A stretch of 37,204 bases of DNA from the NCBI RefSeq assembly GCF_000469385.1, contig NZ_KI271282.1, positions 1 through 37,204 on the forward strand. Reading direction: 5' to 3'. This DNA is from Leptotrichia sp. oral taxon 879 str. F0557. GTDB lineage: Bacteria > Fusobacteriota > Fusobacteriia > Fusobacteriales > Leptotrichiaceae. How positions within the stretch are numbered: position 1 is the first letter of the stretch; the number at the start of each line of letters is the position of its first letter. The translations under genes were made by a program, and so were the position numbers. Of this stretch, positions 15,985-23,040 are shown in pieces. The notes under the pieces are model-generated. The model saw only the letters and a list, made by a program, of their open reading frames with translations, did not search any database and had not been told where the DNA came from.

Positions 15985-16854
15985 ATGAAAAAACTTATCG
16001 TATTGGGAACTATTATCGTATCGCTTGCATTAAAAGCTGGATACTTAGAAGATGGAATATCATATTATGAAAATAAAAATTATTTAAAAGCAGAAGAGAT
16101 GTTTTTAAAAGCTGTTCAAGAAAAAGATGGTAAAGTTGAAGCTATGTATAATCTAGGACTTTTGTATCAAGCTCAGAAAAAATTCGATAAGGCTGAGCAG
16201 ATGTATTTAAAAGCTATCCAAAATGGACATATTAAAGCTATGAATAACTTGGGAGTCTTATATTATGAACAAAAAAAATTTGATAAGGCTGAGCAGATGT
16301 ATTTAGAAGCTGTAGAAAATAACAACGTTGAAGCTATGAATAATTTAGGAAATTTATACAAAGATCAGAAAAAATTTGATAAGGCTGAACAGATATATCT
16401 AAAAGCTAGTCAAAAAGGTTATGTTGCGGCTATGAACAGTTTAGGAGTTTTGTATTATGATCAAAAAAAATTTGATAAGGCTGAACAAATGTATTTAAGA
16501 GCTAGTCAGCAAGGTTCAATTTTTGCCATATACAATTTGGGAAACCTATATTATTATCAAAAGAAATTTGATAAAGCTGAACAAATGTTTTTAAAAGCTA
16601 GTCAAGAGGGTGAAGTTGAAGCTATATATAATCTAGGGGTTTTATATTATGAACAAAAAAAATTCGACAAAGCTAAACAAATGTTTTTAAAAGCTATAGA
16701 AAAAGGACATATTAAGGCTACATACAACCTAGGAGTCTTGTATTATTACCAAGATAACCGTGTCAATGCAAAAAAATATATAAAAATGGCATCAGATGCA
16801 GGATATGAAGAAGCTCGGGAACTTTATAGAAAAATGTTACAGGCAGGATACTAA
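15985..16854 (+). CDS. Exported TPR/Sel1-like 32-residue-repeat protein
   Basis: 289 residues with a signal peptide (MKKLIVLGTIIVSLALKAGY) and then almost only repeats. There are about seven 32-residue units of the form AEQMYLKA..G.I.AM.NLG.LYYEQKKFDK and a final partial unit. The pattern is that of TPR/Sel1-like helical repeats, usually a protein-binding scaffold, probably periplasmic. AAGGAG lies 9 nt before the ATG at 15985; an in-frame TTG at 15961 is upstream of that site. The units are also very alike in DNA (96-bp period), so repeat number may vary between strains. Its partner is unknown. Confidence 0.8.
   Translation: MKKLIVLGTIIVSLALKAGYLEDGISYYENKNYLKAEEMFLKAVQEKDGKVEAMYNLGLLYQAQKKFDKAEQMYLKAIQNGHIKAMNNLGVLYYEQKKFDKAEQMYLEAVENNNVEAMNNLGNLYKDQKKFDKAEQIYLKASQKGYVAAMNSLGVLYYDQKKFDKAEQMYLRASQQGSIFAIYNLGNLYYYQKKFDKAEQMFLKASQEGEVEAIYNLGVLYYEQKKFDKAKQMFLKAIEKGHIKATYNLGVLYYYQDNRVNAKKYIKMASDAGYEEARELYRKMLQAGY
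16063..16770 (+). repeat. Tandem 96-bp coding repeats
   Basis: Near-identical words recur every 96 bp, for example AAATTTGATAAGGCTGA and AACAAATGTATTTAA. They encode the 32-residue helical units of the exported protein. Such arrays can expand or contract by slippage. Confidence 0.75.
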
Positions 16855-16949
16855 TAAAATTGAAAAAATTTTAAAGAGAGAAAGTTTTTAGTTATTATCA
16901 TAAATTATTTTACAACATTCAAATAATAATTAAGTATAAATTTTTCTAC

Positions 16950-16984
16950 TTGCTAAATACCTAAATTTATGCGATAATTTAGCA
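16950..16984 (+). promoter_or_regulatory. Promoter inside an inverted repeat before the ACT gene
   Basis: TTGCTA (16950-16955), a 17-nt spacer and GATAAT (16973-16978) form a promoter. The perfect 8-bp inverted repeat TGCTAAAT (16951-16958) / ATTTAGCA (16977-16984) covers both hexamers. It could be an operator; no regulator is known. Confidence 0.5.
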
Positions 16985-17027
16985 TATTTAAAAATAATTT
17001 AAATTTTGTGAAGATGGAGGTATGAAG

Positions 17028-17303
17028 ATGAGCGATAGAATAGTTATTACAGTTATTGGAGCGGATAAATCAGGAATTGTTGCGAATGTATCGACAAAGT
17101 TGAGTGAACTTAATTTGAATATTATAGACATAACTCAAAAAGTGTTTGAAAATGATATTTTTGCGATGATTATGCTTGTGGAAGCTCCTAAAAATACGGA
17201 TATAAAGGGATTGCAGGAAGAGTTTAAGGCGGTTGAGGAAAAGATTGGAGTAAGAGTTTACTTGCAGCATGAAAATATTTTCAAGGTGATGCACAGAATA
17301 TAA
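17028..17303 (+). CDS. ACT domain protein, UPF0237 family
   Basis: A small 91-residue single ACT domain (ITVIGADKSGIVANVSTKLSELN) of the type found in GcvR-like regulators. ACT domains usually bind amino acids. ATG at 17028 is preferred over 17022 because GGAGG ends 1 nt before the first and 7 nt before the second. It is 51 bp upstream of the UPF0210 gene; this pair is linked in many bacteria, so the two products probably act together. The ligand is unknown. Confidence 0.88.
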   Translation: MSDRIVITVIGADKSGIVANVSTKLSELNLNIIDITQKVFENDIFAMIMLVEAPKNTDIKGLQEEFKAVEEKIGVRVYLQHENIFKVMHRI

Positions 17304-17354
17304 TTTTTCAGAATTTTTTGAGAGCAATTATTATAAGGAATTTAGGAGGGAAAA

Positions 17355-18719
17355 ATGAATTTATTACCTGATGAGATACTGGAAACTATAGATATGGTAG
17401 AAATGCAGCACCTTGATGTGAGAACCGTCACAATGGGAATAAGCCTGCTTGACTGCATTGATGCAGATGCCGAAAAAACAGCAGAAAATATTTATAACAA
17501 AATTACGGAAAATGGAAAAGATTTGGTAAAAATCGCTGATGAAGTAGCAAGCAAATATAATATGCCAATTATTAACAAAAGAGTTTCGGTTACTCCAATT
17601 TCAATAATTGGAAATGCAACTAATGCCGAAGATTACACAATTTTTGCAAAAGCACTGGATAGAGCGGCAAAAACAATAGGAATTGACTTTATTGGAGGAT
17701 TTTCGGCACTTGTGGACAAAGGTTTTACAAAAGGGGATGTTAAGCTGATAAACAGTATTCCGAAGGCGCTTTCTGAAACAGACAGAGTTTGCTCCTCTGT
17801 AAATGTAGGCTCTACAAAGTCAGGAATCAACTTGGATGCTGTAAAAATGATGGGAAAAACTGTAAAGGAATTGGCTGAACTTTCCAAAGATGCAGACGGA
17901 TTGGCAGCCGCCAAATTTGTCGTATTTACAAATGCTGTTCCTGATAATCCGTTTATGGCAGGTGCATTTCATGGGGTAGAAAATCCAGATGTTGTGCTAA
18001 ACGTTGGAATTAGTGGTCCAGGGGTTGTAAGACACACACTTGCTAACATTTCAAAAACGGCAAAAATTGATGAAATAACAGAAGCAATAAAAAAAGTAAG
18101 TTTTAAAATCACAAGAATGGGAGAATTAATTGGAAAAGAAGTTGCTGAAAGACTTGGGGTTGAATTTGGAATAATTGACTTGTCACTTGCACCAACTCCA
18201 GCAGTAGGCGATAGTGTTGGAAATGTACTGGAGGAATTTGGACTGGAAGCAGTCGGAGCTTATGGAACAACACTTGCACTTGCAATATTGAATGACGCTG
18301 TAAAAAAAGGCGGAGCAATGGCTGCAACTCGTGTTGGTGGCTTAACAGGGGCATTTATCCCAGTAAGTGAAGATCAGGGAATGATAGAAGCTACAAGCAA
18401 AGGATATTTGACACTTGAAAAACTGGAGGCGATGACTTGTGTATGTTCTGTCGGACTTGATATGATAGCTATTCCAGGTGATACCTCAGAAGCTGTAATT
18501 TCTGGAATAATAGCAGATGAAATGGCAATCGGAATGGTAAACAGTAAAACTACCGCAGTTAGAATAATCCCAGTTCCTGGAAAAAAAGCTGGCGATAGAA
18601 TAGTGTTTGGAGGACTTCTAGGAGAAGCAGATATTATAAATATAAATAATTTAGATTGCTCTGTGCTAATTAATCGTGGTGGAAAAGTAGCTCCCCCAAT
18701 TCAGGCATTAAAAAATTAA
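17355..18719 (+). CDS. PFL family protein, UPF0210 (DUF711)
   Basis: The 454-residue product matches the UPF0210 family throughout: [20 protein letters not shown] near the start, [41 protein letters not shown] and the C-terminal [16 protein letters not shown]. The family is distantly related to the pyruvate formate-lyase fold, but its reaction is unknown. It has a strong AGGAGG ribosome-binding site. It is co-transcribed with the upstream ACT protein and followed by repeat copy 3 and then a terminator. Confidence 0.92.
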   Translation: MNLLPDEILETIDMVEMQHLDVRTVTMGISLLDCIDADAEKTAENIYNKITENGKDLVKIADEVASKYNMPIINKRVSVTPISIIGNATNAEDYTIFAKALDRAAKTIGIDFIGGFSALVDKGFTKGDVKLINSIPKALSETDRVCSSVNVGSTKSGINLDAVKMMGKTVKELAELSKDADGLAAAKFVVFTNAVPDNPFMAGAFHGVENPDVVLNVGISGPGVVRHTLANISKTAKIDEITEAIKKVSFKITRMGELIGKEVAERLGVEFGIIDLSLAPTPAVGDSVGNVLEEFGLEAVGAYGTTLALAILNDAVKKGGAMAATRVGGLTGAFIPVSEDQGMIEATSKGYLTLEKLEAMTCVCSVGLDMIAIPGDTSEAVISGIIADEMAIGMVNSKTTAVRIIPVPGKKAGDRIVFGGLLGEADIININNLDCSVLINRGGKVAPPIQALKN

Positions 18720-18730
18720 TTTAAAAATAT

Positions 18731-18834
18731 ATTCGAACCCATTTAAAACCGAACTATTGAAAATTATATAAATTTAGGGTTTGAGTAAAATAGTCATAGC
18801 CTTTTAAGTTCGGCTTTAAAGCGGTTTTACTATA
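18731..18834 (+). repeat. Dispersed pseudoknot-like repeat, copy 3
   Basis: A ATTCGAACCC 18731-18740, B ATTTAAAACCGAACT 18741-18755, A' GGGTTTGAGT 18777-18786, B' AGTTCGGCTTTAAA 18807-18820, end word TTTTACT 18825-18831. This copy is the best evidence for the B-B' pairing: B has CCG where copies 2 and 4 have TTG, and B' has CGG opposite. It starts 12 bp after the UPF0210 stop and lies before the terminator, so it should be in that mRNA. Confidence 0.87.
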
Positions 18835-18850
18835 CAACAAATAAAAAATG

Positions 18851-18882
18851 GAAAGTTAGGATTTACTCTTGGCTTTCTTTTT
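18851..18882 (+). terminator. Terminator after the UPF0210 gene
   Basis: GAAAGTTAGGA (18851-18861) pairs with TCTTGGCTTTC (18867-18877), 11 positions with three wobbles, followed by TTTTT. It separates the ACT/UPF0210 transcript and repeat copy 3 from cbiT. Confidence 0.75.
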
Positions 18883-18912
18883 AAACTATAATTTAAAATA
18901 AGGAGTAATAAA

Positions 18913-19482
18913 ATGTATCATATAAAAGATGAAGAATTTTTAAGAGGAAAAGTTCCTATGACAAAAGAGGAAATCCGTTTTGTAAGCCTTGGGAAAATGG
19001 AGATGAAAGATGATGATATTTGTCTTGACATTGGTGGTGGAACTGGTTCTGTAAGTATGGAAATGGCAAGATTTGCACGAAACGGAAAAGTTTTTGTAAT
19101 TGAGAGAAATGATGAGGCAGTTGAGCTGATTCATAAAAATAAAGAAAAATTTGGATTAGAAAATCTTAATATAATAAAAGGAATGGCTCCAGATGGACTA
19201 AAAGATTTAAATACAAAATTTAATAAAATTTTTATTGGAGGTTCTGCTGGAAATCTGGTGGAAATTATAAAATATTCTTATGATAACCTTATTGAAGATG
19301 GAATTTTAGTATTAAACTTTATCGTACTGGAAAATATATCTACGGCTGTTGAGGAACTTAAAAAATATAATTTTAAAGATGTGGATATTTGTCAGATTAT
19401 CGTAAGTAAAAACAGAAAAGTTAAGGATTTTAATATGATGATGGCAGAAAATCCAATTTATGTGATTACTGCGAAGAAATAG
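18913..19482 (+). CDS. cbiT: Cobalt-precorrin-6B C15-methyltransferase (decarboxylating), CbiT
   Basis: SAM-dependent enzyme of the anaerobic cobalamin pathway that methylates C15 and removes the C12 acetate carboxylate. The 189-residue product begins with the CbiT-like YHIKDEEFLRGKVPMTKEEIR. SAM motif I (LDIGGGTGSVS) is at 38-48 and the substrate-site segment FIGGSAGNL at about 111-119. The C-terminus DFNMMMAENPIYVITAKK is typical. The AAGGAG ribosome-binding site is well placed. The last ~42 bp of this gene recur at 20790-20831. The other cbi genes here, cbiG and cbiH, are 4.5 kb downstream. Confidence 0.9.
   Translation: MYHIKDEEFLRGKVPMTKEEIRFVSLGKMEMKDDDICLDIGGGTGSVSMEMARFARNGKVFVIERNDEAVELIHKNKEKFGLENLNIIKGMAPDGLKDLNTKFNKIFIGGSAGNLVEIIKYSYDNLIEDGILVLNFIVLENISTAVEELKKYNFKDVDICQIIVSKNRKVKDFNMMMAENPIYVITAKK
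19440..19481 (+). repeat. Direct repeat, left copy (cbiT 3' end)
   Basis: The 32 bp starting GATGGCAGAAAATCC and ending GATTACTG are identical to 20790-20821. Two mismatches and then eight more identical bases (AAGAAATA) follow. The left copy is the genuine end of cbiT. Confidence 0.9.
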
Positions 19483-19620
19483 TGATAGATTGTATAATAA
19501 AATGCAAAAAATTTATTACAAAATTGTGTGTATTTACAAAAATATGTTATCGTGTTATTATATTATATATGAGTTATCAAAAAATTTAGAATATGATAAT
19601 TTATAAAGAAAATAATGTAA

Positions 19621-19725
19621 ACACCTGTAAAAGCATTGGCTCAAAGTGTTCCAAATGTTATGATGAATGGGCATCAGGATTGGTAGAGCGGACTAGTTAA
19701 ATTTGCAAAAGGAGAAATAAAATAA
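19621..19725 (+). pseudogene. 3' remnant of a gene upstream of the dehydrogenase
   Basis: Reading from 19621 gives TPVKALAQSVPNVMMNGHQD, then W, a TAG stop, and SGLVKFAKGEIK ending in TAA at 19723-19725. That stop overlaps the next ATG as TAATG, the usual coupling of operon genes. A TAA stands immediately before 19621 and no start is visible. This looks like the tail of a lost gene with a nonsense change at 19684. I do not recognise the family. Confidence 0.5.
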
Positions 19726-20587
19726 TGGCTAAAATAGGTTGGATAGAATTAGGACAAATGGGGACTCCTATGGTAAAAATTTATTAAAAGCTTCTGTTGA
19801 TGTGACAGTTTACAATAGAAATTTTGATAAAACTGTACCACTTGTAGAAAAAGGAGCTAAAAACACAAAAAATGTAGAAGAAATTTTTGAACAAAATGAC
19901 ATTATATTTTTTATGATTTCAAATTATAATGCGGCATTAGAAATTTTAAATGAAAATGTCTTATCAAAAATAAAAGGAAAAAAAATAGTAAATATGAGCA
20001 CAATTTCACCTACTGAAAGTAAAGCTGTAGGAAAACTTGTTATTGAAAATAATGGAAAGTATATTGAAGCACCAGTATCTGGATCAGTAGGAGCTGCTAC
20101 TGCTGGAGTTTTATTAATATTAGCTGGAGGAAATGAAGCTGATACTAAAGATTTATATTCAATTTTTGATATTTTAGGAAGTAAAACATATTATTTTGGA
20201 GAATTAGGAAAAGCAACTGGAGCAAAATTAGTATTAAATTCTTTACTTGGAATATTTGGAGAAGCTTATAGTGAAGTATTATTATTAGCACAAAATTTTG
20301 GAATAGATACAGAAACTATTGTAAATGCTATTTCAGATTCTAGAATGAGTTCGCCACTATTTCAGGAAAAAAAAGATATGTTTACAAACAGAGAATACCC
20401 TGCGGCATTTATGCTTAAACATATGACAAAAGACTTGAAATTATCAAATGAAGAAATCGAAAATAGAAAATTATCATTACAACTAATTCAAAATACAACT
20501 AAAAATTATTCAGAAGCATTAGAACAAGGTTATGGAGAACAAGATATGGCAGCTATTTTTGAAATCTTAAATAAGAAAAATGATTAA
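19725..20587 (+). pseudogene. Frameshifted 3-hydroxyisobutyrate dehydrogenase-like gene
   Basis: Beta-hydroxyacid dehydrogenase family (NAD(P)-dependent oxidation of 3-hydroxy acids). The natural start is the ATG at 19725, after AAAGGAG, giving MAKIGWIELGQMGTPMVK. One A is missing from the run at 19775-19779, so that frame stops at 19788. The rest of the protein continues in the next frame as NLLKASVDVTVYNRN and on to the stop at 20587. The first glycine of the nucleotide-binding GLGxMG is also changed to Glu (ELGQMG). The remainder is well kept: APVSGSVGAATAG and the catalytic-lysine segment GATGAKLVLNSLLG. An alternative TTG start at 19739 would lack the Rossmann loop. A homopolymer sequencing error is possible but would not explain the Glu. 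Confidence 0.75.
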
Positions 20588-20606
20588 TTAAAAGATAGGA
20601 AATCGT

Positions 20607-20700
20607 AAAATTATTAAAAATAAAACTTTTTCTTTTATTATCAATTTTTATATTTACTTTAAAGGCTGATTCTATATTTATTAGAACAAAGTGAAAATGT
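20607..20700 (+). pseudogene. Possible remnant of an exported-protein gene
   Basis: The stretch reads KLFLLLSIFIFTLKADSIF and then stops at 20691-20693. It resembles a signal peptide, but there is no ATG, no ribosome-binding site and no continuing frame. The sequence up to 20789 has several stops in each frame. It is probably debris between the two direct repeats. Confidence 0.25.
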
Positions 20701-20789
20701 AATATTGAAGAAGAATTCAATTATGAATAAAGGTGTAATTGAGTTTAAAAAAGATGAAGAACTGTAACTTTTAAGACAAACAGTATAAA

Positions 20790-20831
20790 GATGGCAGAAA
20801 ATCCAATTTATGTGATTACTGTAAAGAAATA
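20790..20831 (+). repeat. Direct repeat, right copy (cbiT tail duplicate)
   Basis: A duplicate of 19440-19481, offset by 1350 bp: 40 of 42 bases identical, but with no cbiT body before it. It marks the right side of the dehydrogenase-remnant segment. Confidence 0.9.
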
Positions 20832-20851
20832 ATAAATAAAAATAATAATTT

Positions 20852-20916
20852 AAATTTGTGTAAAACTCTGAAAAGATATTTATTTATCAAGAATAATCAG
20901 AGAATTACACAAATTT
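20852..20916. terminator. Long bidirectional hairpin terminator
   Basis: AAATTTGTGTAAAACTCTGA (20852-20871) pairs with TCAGAGAATTACACAAATTT (20897-20916) at 18 of 20 positions, followed by TTT on the plus strand. It lies just past the stop of the minus-strand exported-protein gene. Confidence 0.75.
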
Positions 20917-20922
20917 TTTATA

Positions 20923-21549
20923 TTATTTAATTTTATACACTTTACCAAATGACATTCCTACACCTTGATTTGAAATATCCCATCCATTCTTAGTCTTGCT
21001 TAACATTACAAAACCTGAGTTTTTCTTATATGTTTTAATTTTTGTAATTTCAGTATGAGCTACATCTGCTGTAATAGAAAAAACATCTTTTAAGTACAAT
21101 TGTTCCTGAATTTTTGATGAAGATTTTTTTGAAATTTCGCTAATATTAAATCCATATTTTTGTTTAAATTTAAATCCAATAGTTTTAATAATAGCATTGT
21201 AATCTCTTTCAGAAAGATTTTTTACATTCGATTCATAAGAAACGGCTGCAACTGTATTAGAACGATATTCAATTTTCGTAATTATAAAAGAAGCGTCTTT
21301 AAACTGCTCTTCCATTAAAATTTTCATCACTTTAACTTCGTTTGGAGAAGAAAAGCCTAAAAACGCCGTAACCTCTTCGTCTGTAACTTGAAATAAATTT
21401 TCTGGACTTAGCAGCTTTTCAATTTGAGCATTATTTTTTTGCAATTCACTTTCACTAAGGCTGACTTTATTACTGCGAAAAACAGGATAACTGAATAAGA
21501 ATGAAGATATAGCAAAAGTCAAAATAGCTATCAGTAATTTATTTTTCAT
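20923..21549 (-). CDS. Exported protein of unknown function
   Basis: 208 residues. A signal peptide is evident (MKNKLLIAILTFAISSFLFS, cleavage near residue 20), so the product is exported, probably periplasmic. The mature part mixes charged helices (LSESELQKNNAQIEKLLSPE) with strands, and a C-terminal segment TKIKTYKKNSGFVMLSKTKNGW suggests a small beta-sheet domain resembling uncharacterised NTF2-like proteins. I do not recognise a family. It is a single gene with its own promoter at 21590-21617 and a terminator. The upstream region AATTTTTATG has a weak ribosome-binding site (GCGAG). Confidence 0.7.
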   Translation of the reverse strand: MKNKLLIAILTFAISSFLFSYPVFRSNKVSLSESELQKNNAQIEKLLSPENLFQVTDEEVTAFLGFSSPNEVKVMKILMEEQFKDASFIITKIEYRSNTVAAVSYESNVKNLSERDYNAIIKTIGFKFKQKYGFNISEISKKSSSKIQEQLYLKDVFSITADVAHTEITKIKTYKKNSGFVMLSKTKNGWDISNQGVGMSFGKVYKIK

Positions 21550-21589
21550 AAAAATTCTCGCTTTCTATTTTTGATTTATAACTACGTTA

Positions 21590-21617
21590 ATTATAGCATA
21601 TTATTTTTGAAAAACAA
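21590..21617 (-). promoter_or_regulatory. Promoter of the exported-protein gene
   Basis: On the minus strand, TTGTTT (21617-21612), a 16-nt spacer and TATAAT (21595-21590), 40 bp before the ATG at 21549. Confidence 0.55.
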
Positions 21618-21642
21618 GTTGGAAAATTATATTTGGTTTTAT

Positions 21643-21759
21643 ATGCTAGTTAATATAGGGCAAATTTTAACGATAGTGGAGCAGTTAGAATTTAAAGACA
21701 TTGAAAACTATGAAAAAAATGAAAGTTATTCAAGGCATTTTGGAAAAATTATAAAATAA
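21643..21759 (+). pseudogene. Short C-terminal protein fragment
   Basis: The 38-codon stretch reads MLVNIGQILTIVEQLEFKDI and ends ESYSRHFGKIIK. It looks like the tail of a real protein, but it has no ribosome-binding site and no upstream body. It could be a gene remnant. I do not recognise the family with confidence. Confidence 0.3.
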
Positions 21760-21803
21760 TTTTGAATTCATTACAAAATATAAAAGTATTTTTTGTAAAA
21801 ATA

Positions 21804-21812
21804 TGATATAAT
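21804..21812 (+). promoter_or_regulatory. Extended -10 promoter before the DUF488 gene
   Basis: TGATATAAT is an extended -10 hexamer (TGnTATAAT) 39 bp before the ATG at 21851. There is no clear -35. Confidence 0.55.
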
Positions 21813-21850
21813 TCTAAAAGATATAAATTCAGAAAAAGGAAAGATTAAAA

Positions 21851-22213
21851 ATGAATAAACTAAACTGGAAAAGAATTTATGAAAAAGTAGAAGAAACTGA
21901 TGGATTTAGAGTGTTTGTAGACAGGCTGTGGGCAAGGGGAATGAAAAAGGAAAATGCTAAAATTGATTACTGGGCTAAGGAAATTACACCTACAAAGGAG
22001 CTTAGGGAAGATTACCATAAAGGAAAAATTAATTTTGAGACATTTGCAGCAGGATATCTGAATGAATTAGAAAAAAATCCTGATTTTGATAAATTTTTAA
22101 AAATAATAAAATCTGAACTGCTTTTAAAAAATGTTACAATGGTTTTTGCAAGCAAGACTCCTGAAATTAGTCATATTCCGATTTTGAAAAAGTATTTGGA
22201 AAATAAATTATAA
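21851..22213 (+). CDS. DUF488 family protein
   Basis: 120-residue small soluble protein. The N-terminal RIYEKVEETDGFRVFVDRLWARGMKKENAKIDYWAKEITP pattern, here given as the segments RIYEKVEETDGFRVFVDRLW and ARGMKKENAKIDYWAKEI, is the DUF488 signature. The family has an unknown role, although its fold is compared with nucleoside-processing or repair proteins. The ribosome-binding site is AAAGGAAAG. It is followed after 15 bp by the NUDIX fusion gene, probably in one transcript, so a shared housekeeping or nucleotide-damage role is possible but unproven. Confidence 0.85.
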   Translation: MNKLNWKRIYEKVEETDGFRVFVDRLWARGMKKENAKIDYWAKEITPTKELREDYHKGKINFETFAAGYLNELEKNPDFDKFLKIIKSELLLKNVTMVFASKTPEISHIPILKKYLENKL

Positions 22214-22228
22214 AAATAGGAGAAAAAT

Positions 22229-22996
22229 ATGATTGCAACATTATGTTATCTTGAAAAAGATAATAAATATCTGATGTTATATAGAAATAAAAAAGAAATT
22301 GATATAAATAAAGGAAAATGGATTGGCGTTGGCGGGAAACTGGAAAAGGGTGAAACGCCTGAACAATGCTTAATACGTGAAGTCTGGGAAGAAACAGGAT
22401 ATACGCTAAATAGTTATGAATATCGTGGAATTGTAATTTTTAATTATAATGAAGATGACCCCTTGTTTATGTATGTTTACACAAGCTCTAATTTTTCTGG
22501 TATAGAAAAGGAGTGTAATGAAGGCGATTTGAAATGGATTCCAAAAAATGAAATTTTAGATTTGAAATTGTGGGAAGGTGATAAAATATTTTTGAAATTA
22601 TTGTTTGAAAATTCTCCATTCTTCTATTTAACTCTAAATTATGAAAATGATAATGTTATTAGTTCAAAACTGGAATTTAAAGAACAATATAGTTGTTTTG
22701 AAGTTTTTGTTCCAGAAAATTATGTGGAAAAAATTGTGGAAAACTTGAAAAAATATTCACTTTTGACAGAGGGATTTTATGCAGATGTATATTCTACAGC
22801 TGATGCGGTTGGGCATTGGAAAACGCTGGAAGGCGGGAGTCCTTTCGATGGGGAAGTTGGAAAATCGAGTGTAGCCAATGAAAAAATAATGAGATTCAGA
22901 GTAAAAAGAGATTTTGAAGAACTGGCGTATTATTTGGTAAAAGAATCTCATCCTTATGAAACAGCGGTAATTAATGTGTTTAGGATGAAAGTTTAA
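22229..22996 (+). CDS. NUDIX hydrolase fused to a YqfO/NIF3-insert-like domain
   Basis: 255 residues in two parts. Residues 1-~145 are a MutT-type NUDIX hydrolase with a complete box: G36, E42, then R50-E51-V-W-E54-E55-T-G57 with the right spacing. It probably hydrolyses a damaged or surplus nucleoside triphosphate such as 8-oxo-dGTP. Residues ~150-255 (FEVFVPENYVEKIVENL, GEVGKSSVANEKIMRFRV, ESHPYETAVINVFRM) resemble the PII/CutA-like domain inserted in NIF3/YqfO proteins, including the HPYE motif. The ORF is continuous and the ribosome-binding site is AGGAG. The C-terminal part could be a regulatory or metal/ligand-sensing module; this is inference. Confidence 0.8.
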   Translation: MIATLCYLEKDNKYLMLYRNKKEIDINKGKWIGVGGKLEKGETPEQCLIREVWEETGYTLNSYEYRGIVIFNYNEDDPLFMYVYTSSNFSGIEKECNEGDLKWIPKNEILDLKLWEGDKIFLKLLFENSPFFYLTLNYENDNVISSKLEFKEQYSCFEVFVPENYVEKIVENLKKYSLLTEGFYADVYSTADAVGHWKTLEGGSPFDGEVGKSSVANEKIMRFRVKRDFEELAYYLVKESHPYETAVINVFRMKV

Positions 22997-23040
22997 AAAA
23001 TTTTTTAGAAAATTTATAAAAATAGGAAGGAAAATTGGTT

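Noticed and set aside
18109-18354. Minus-strand frame rich in Leu, Gln and His opposite the UPF0210 gene.
   Set aside because: The composition is a by-product of antisense reading of a Gly/Ala/Val-rich gene.
18731-18740. ATTCGAACCC and ACTCGAATCC in the repeats look like the T-arm of a tRNA.
   Set aside because: No cloverleaf, acceptor stem or anticodon arm can be drawn around them. The words are explained as arm A of the dispersed element.
19483-20789. Insertion sequence as the cause of the cbiT-tail duplication.
   Set aside because: No transposase or terminal inverted repeats are seen. The 42-bp duplication is much longer than a usual target-site duplication.
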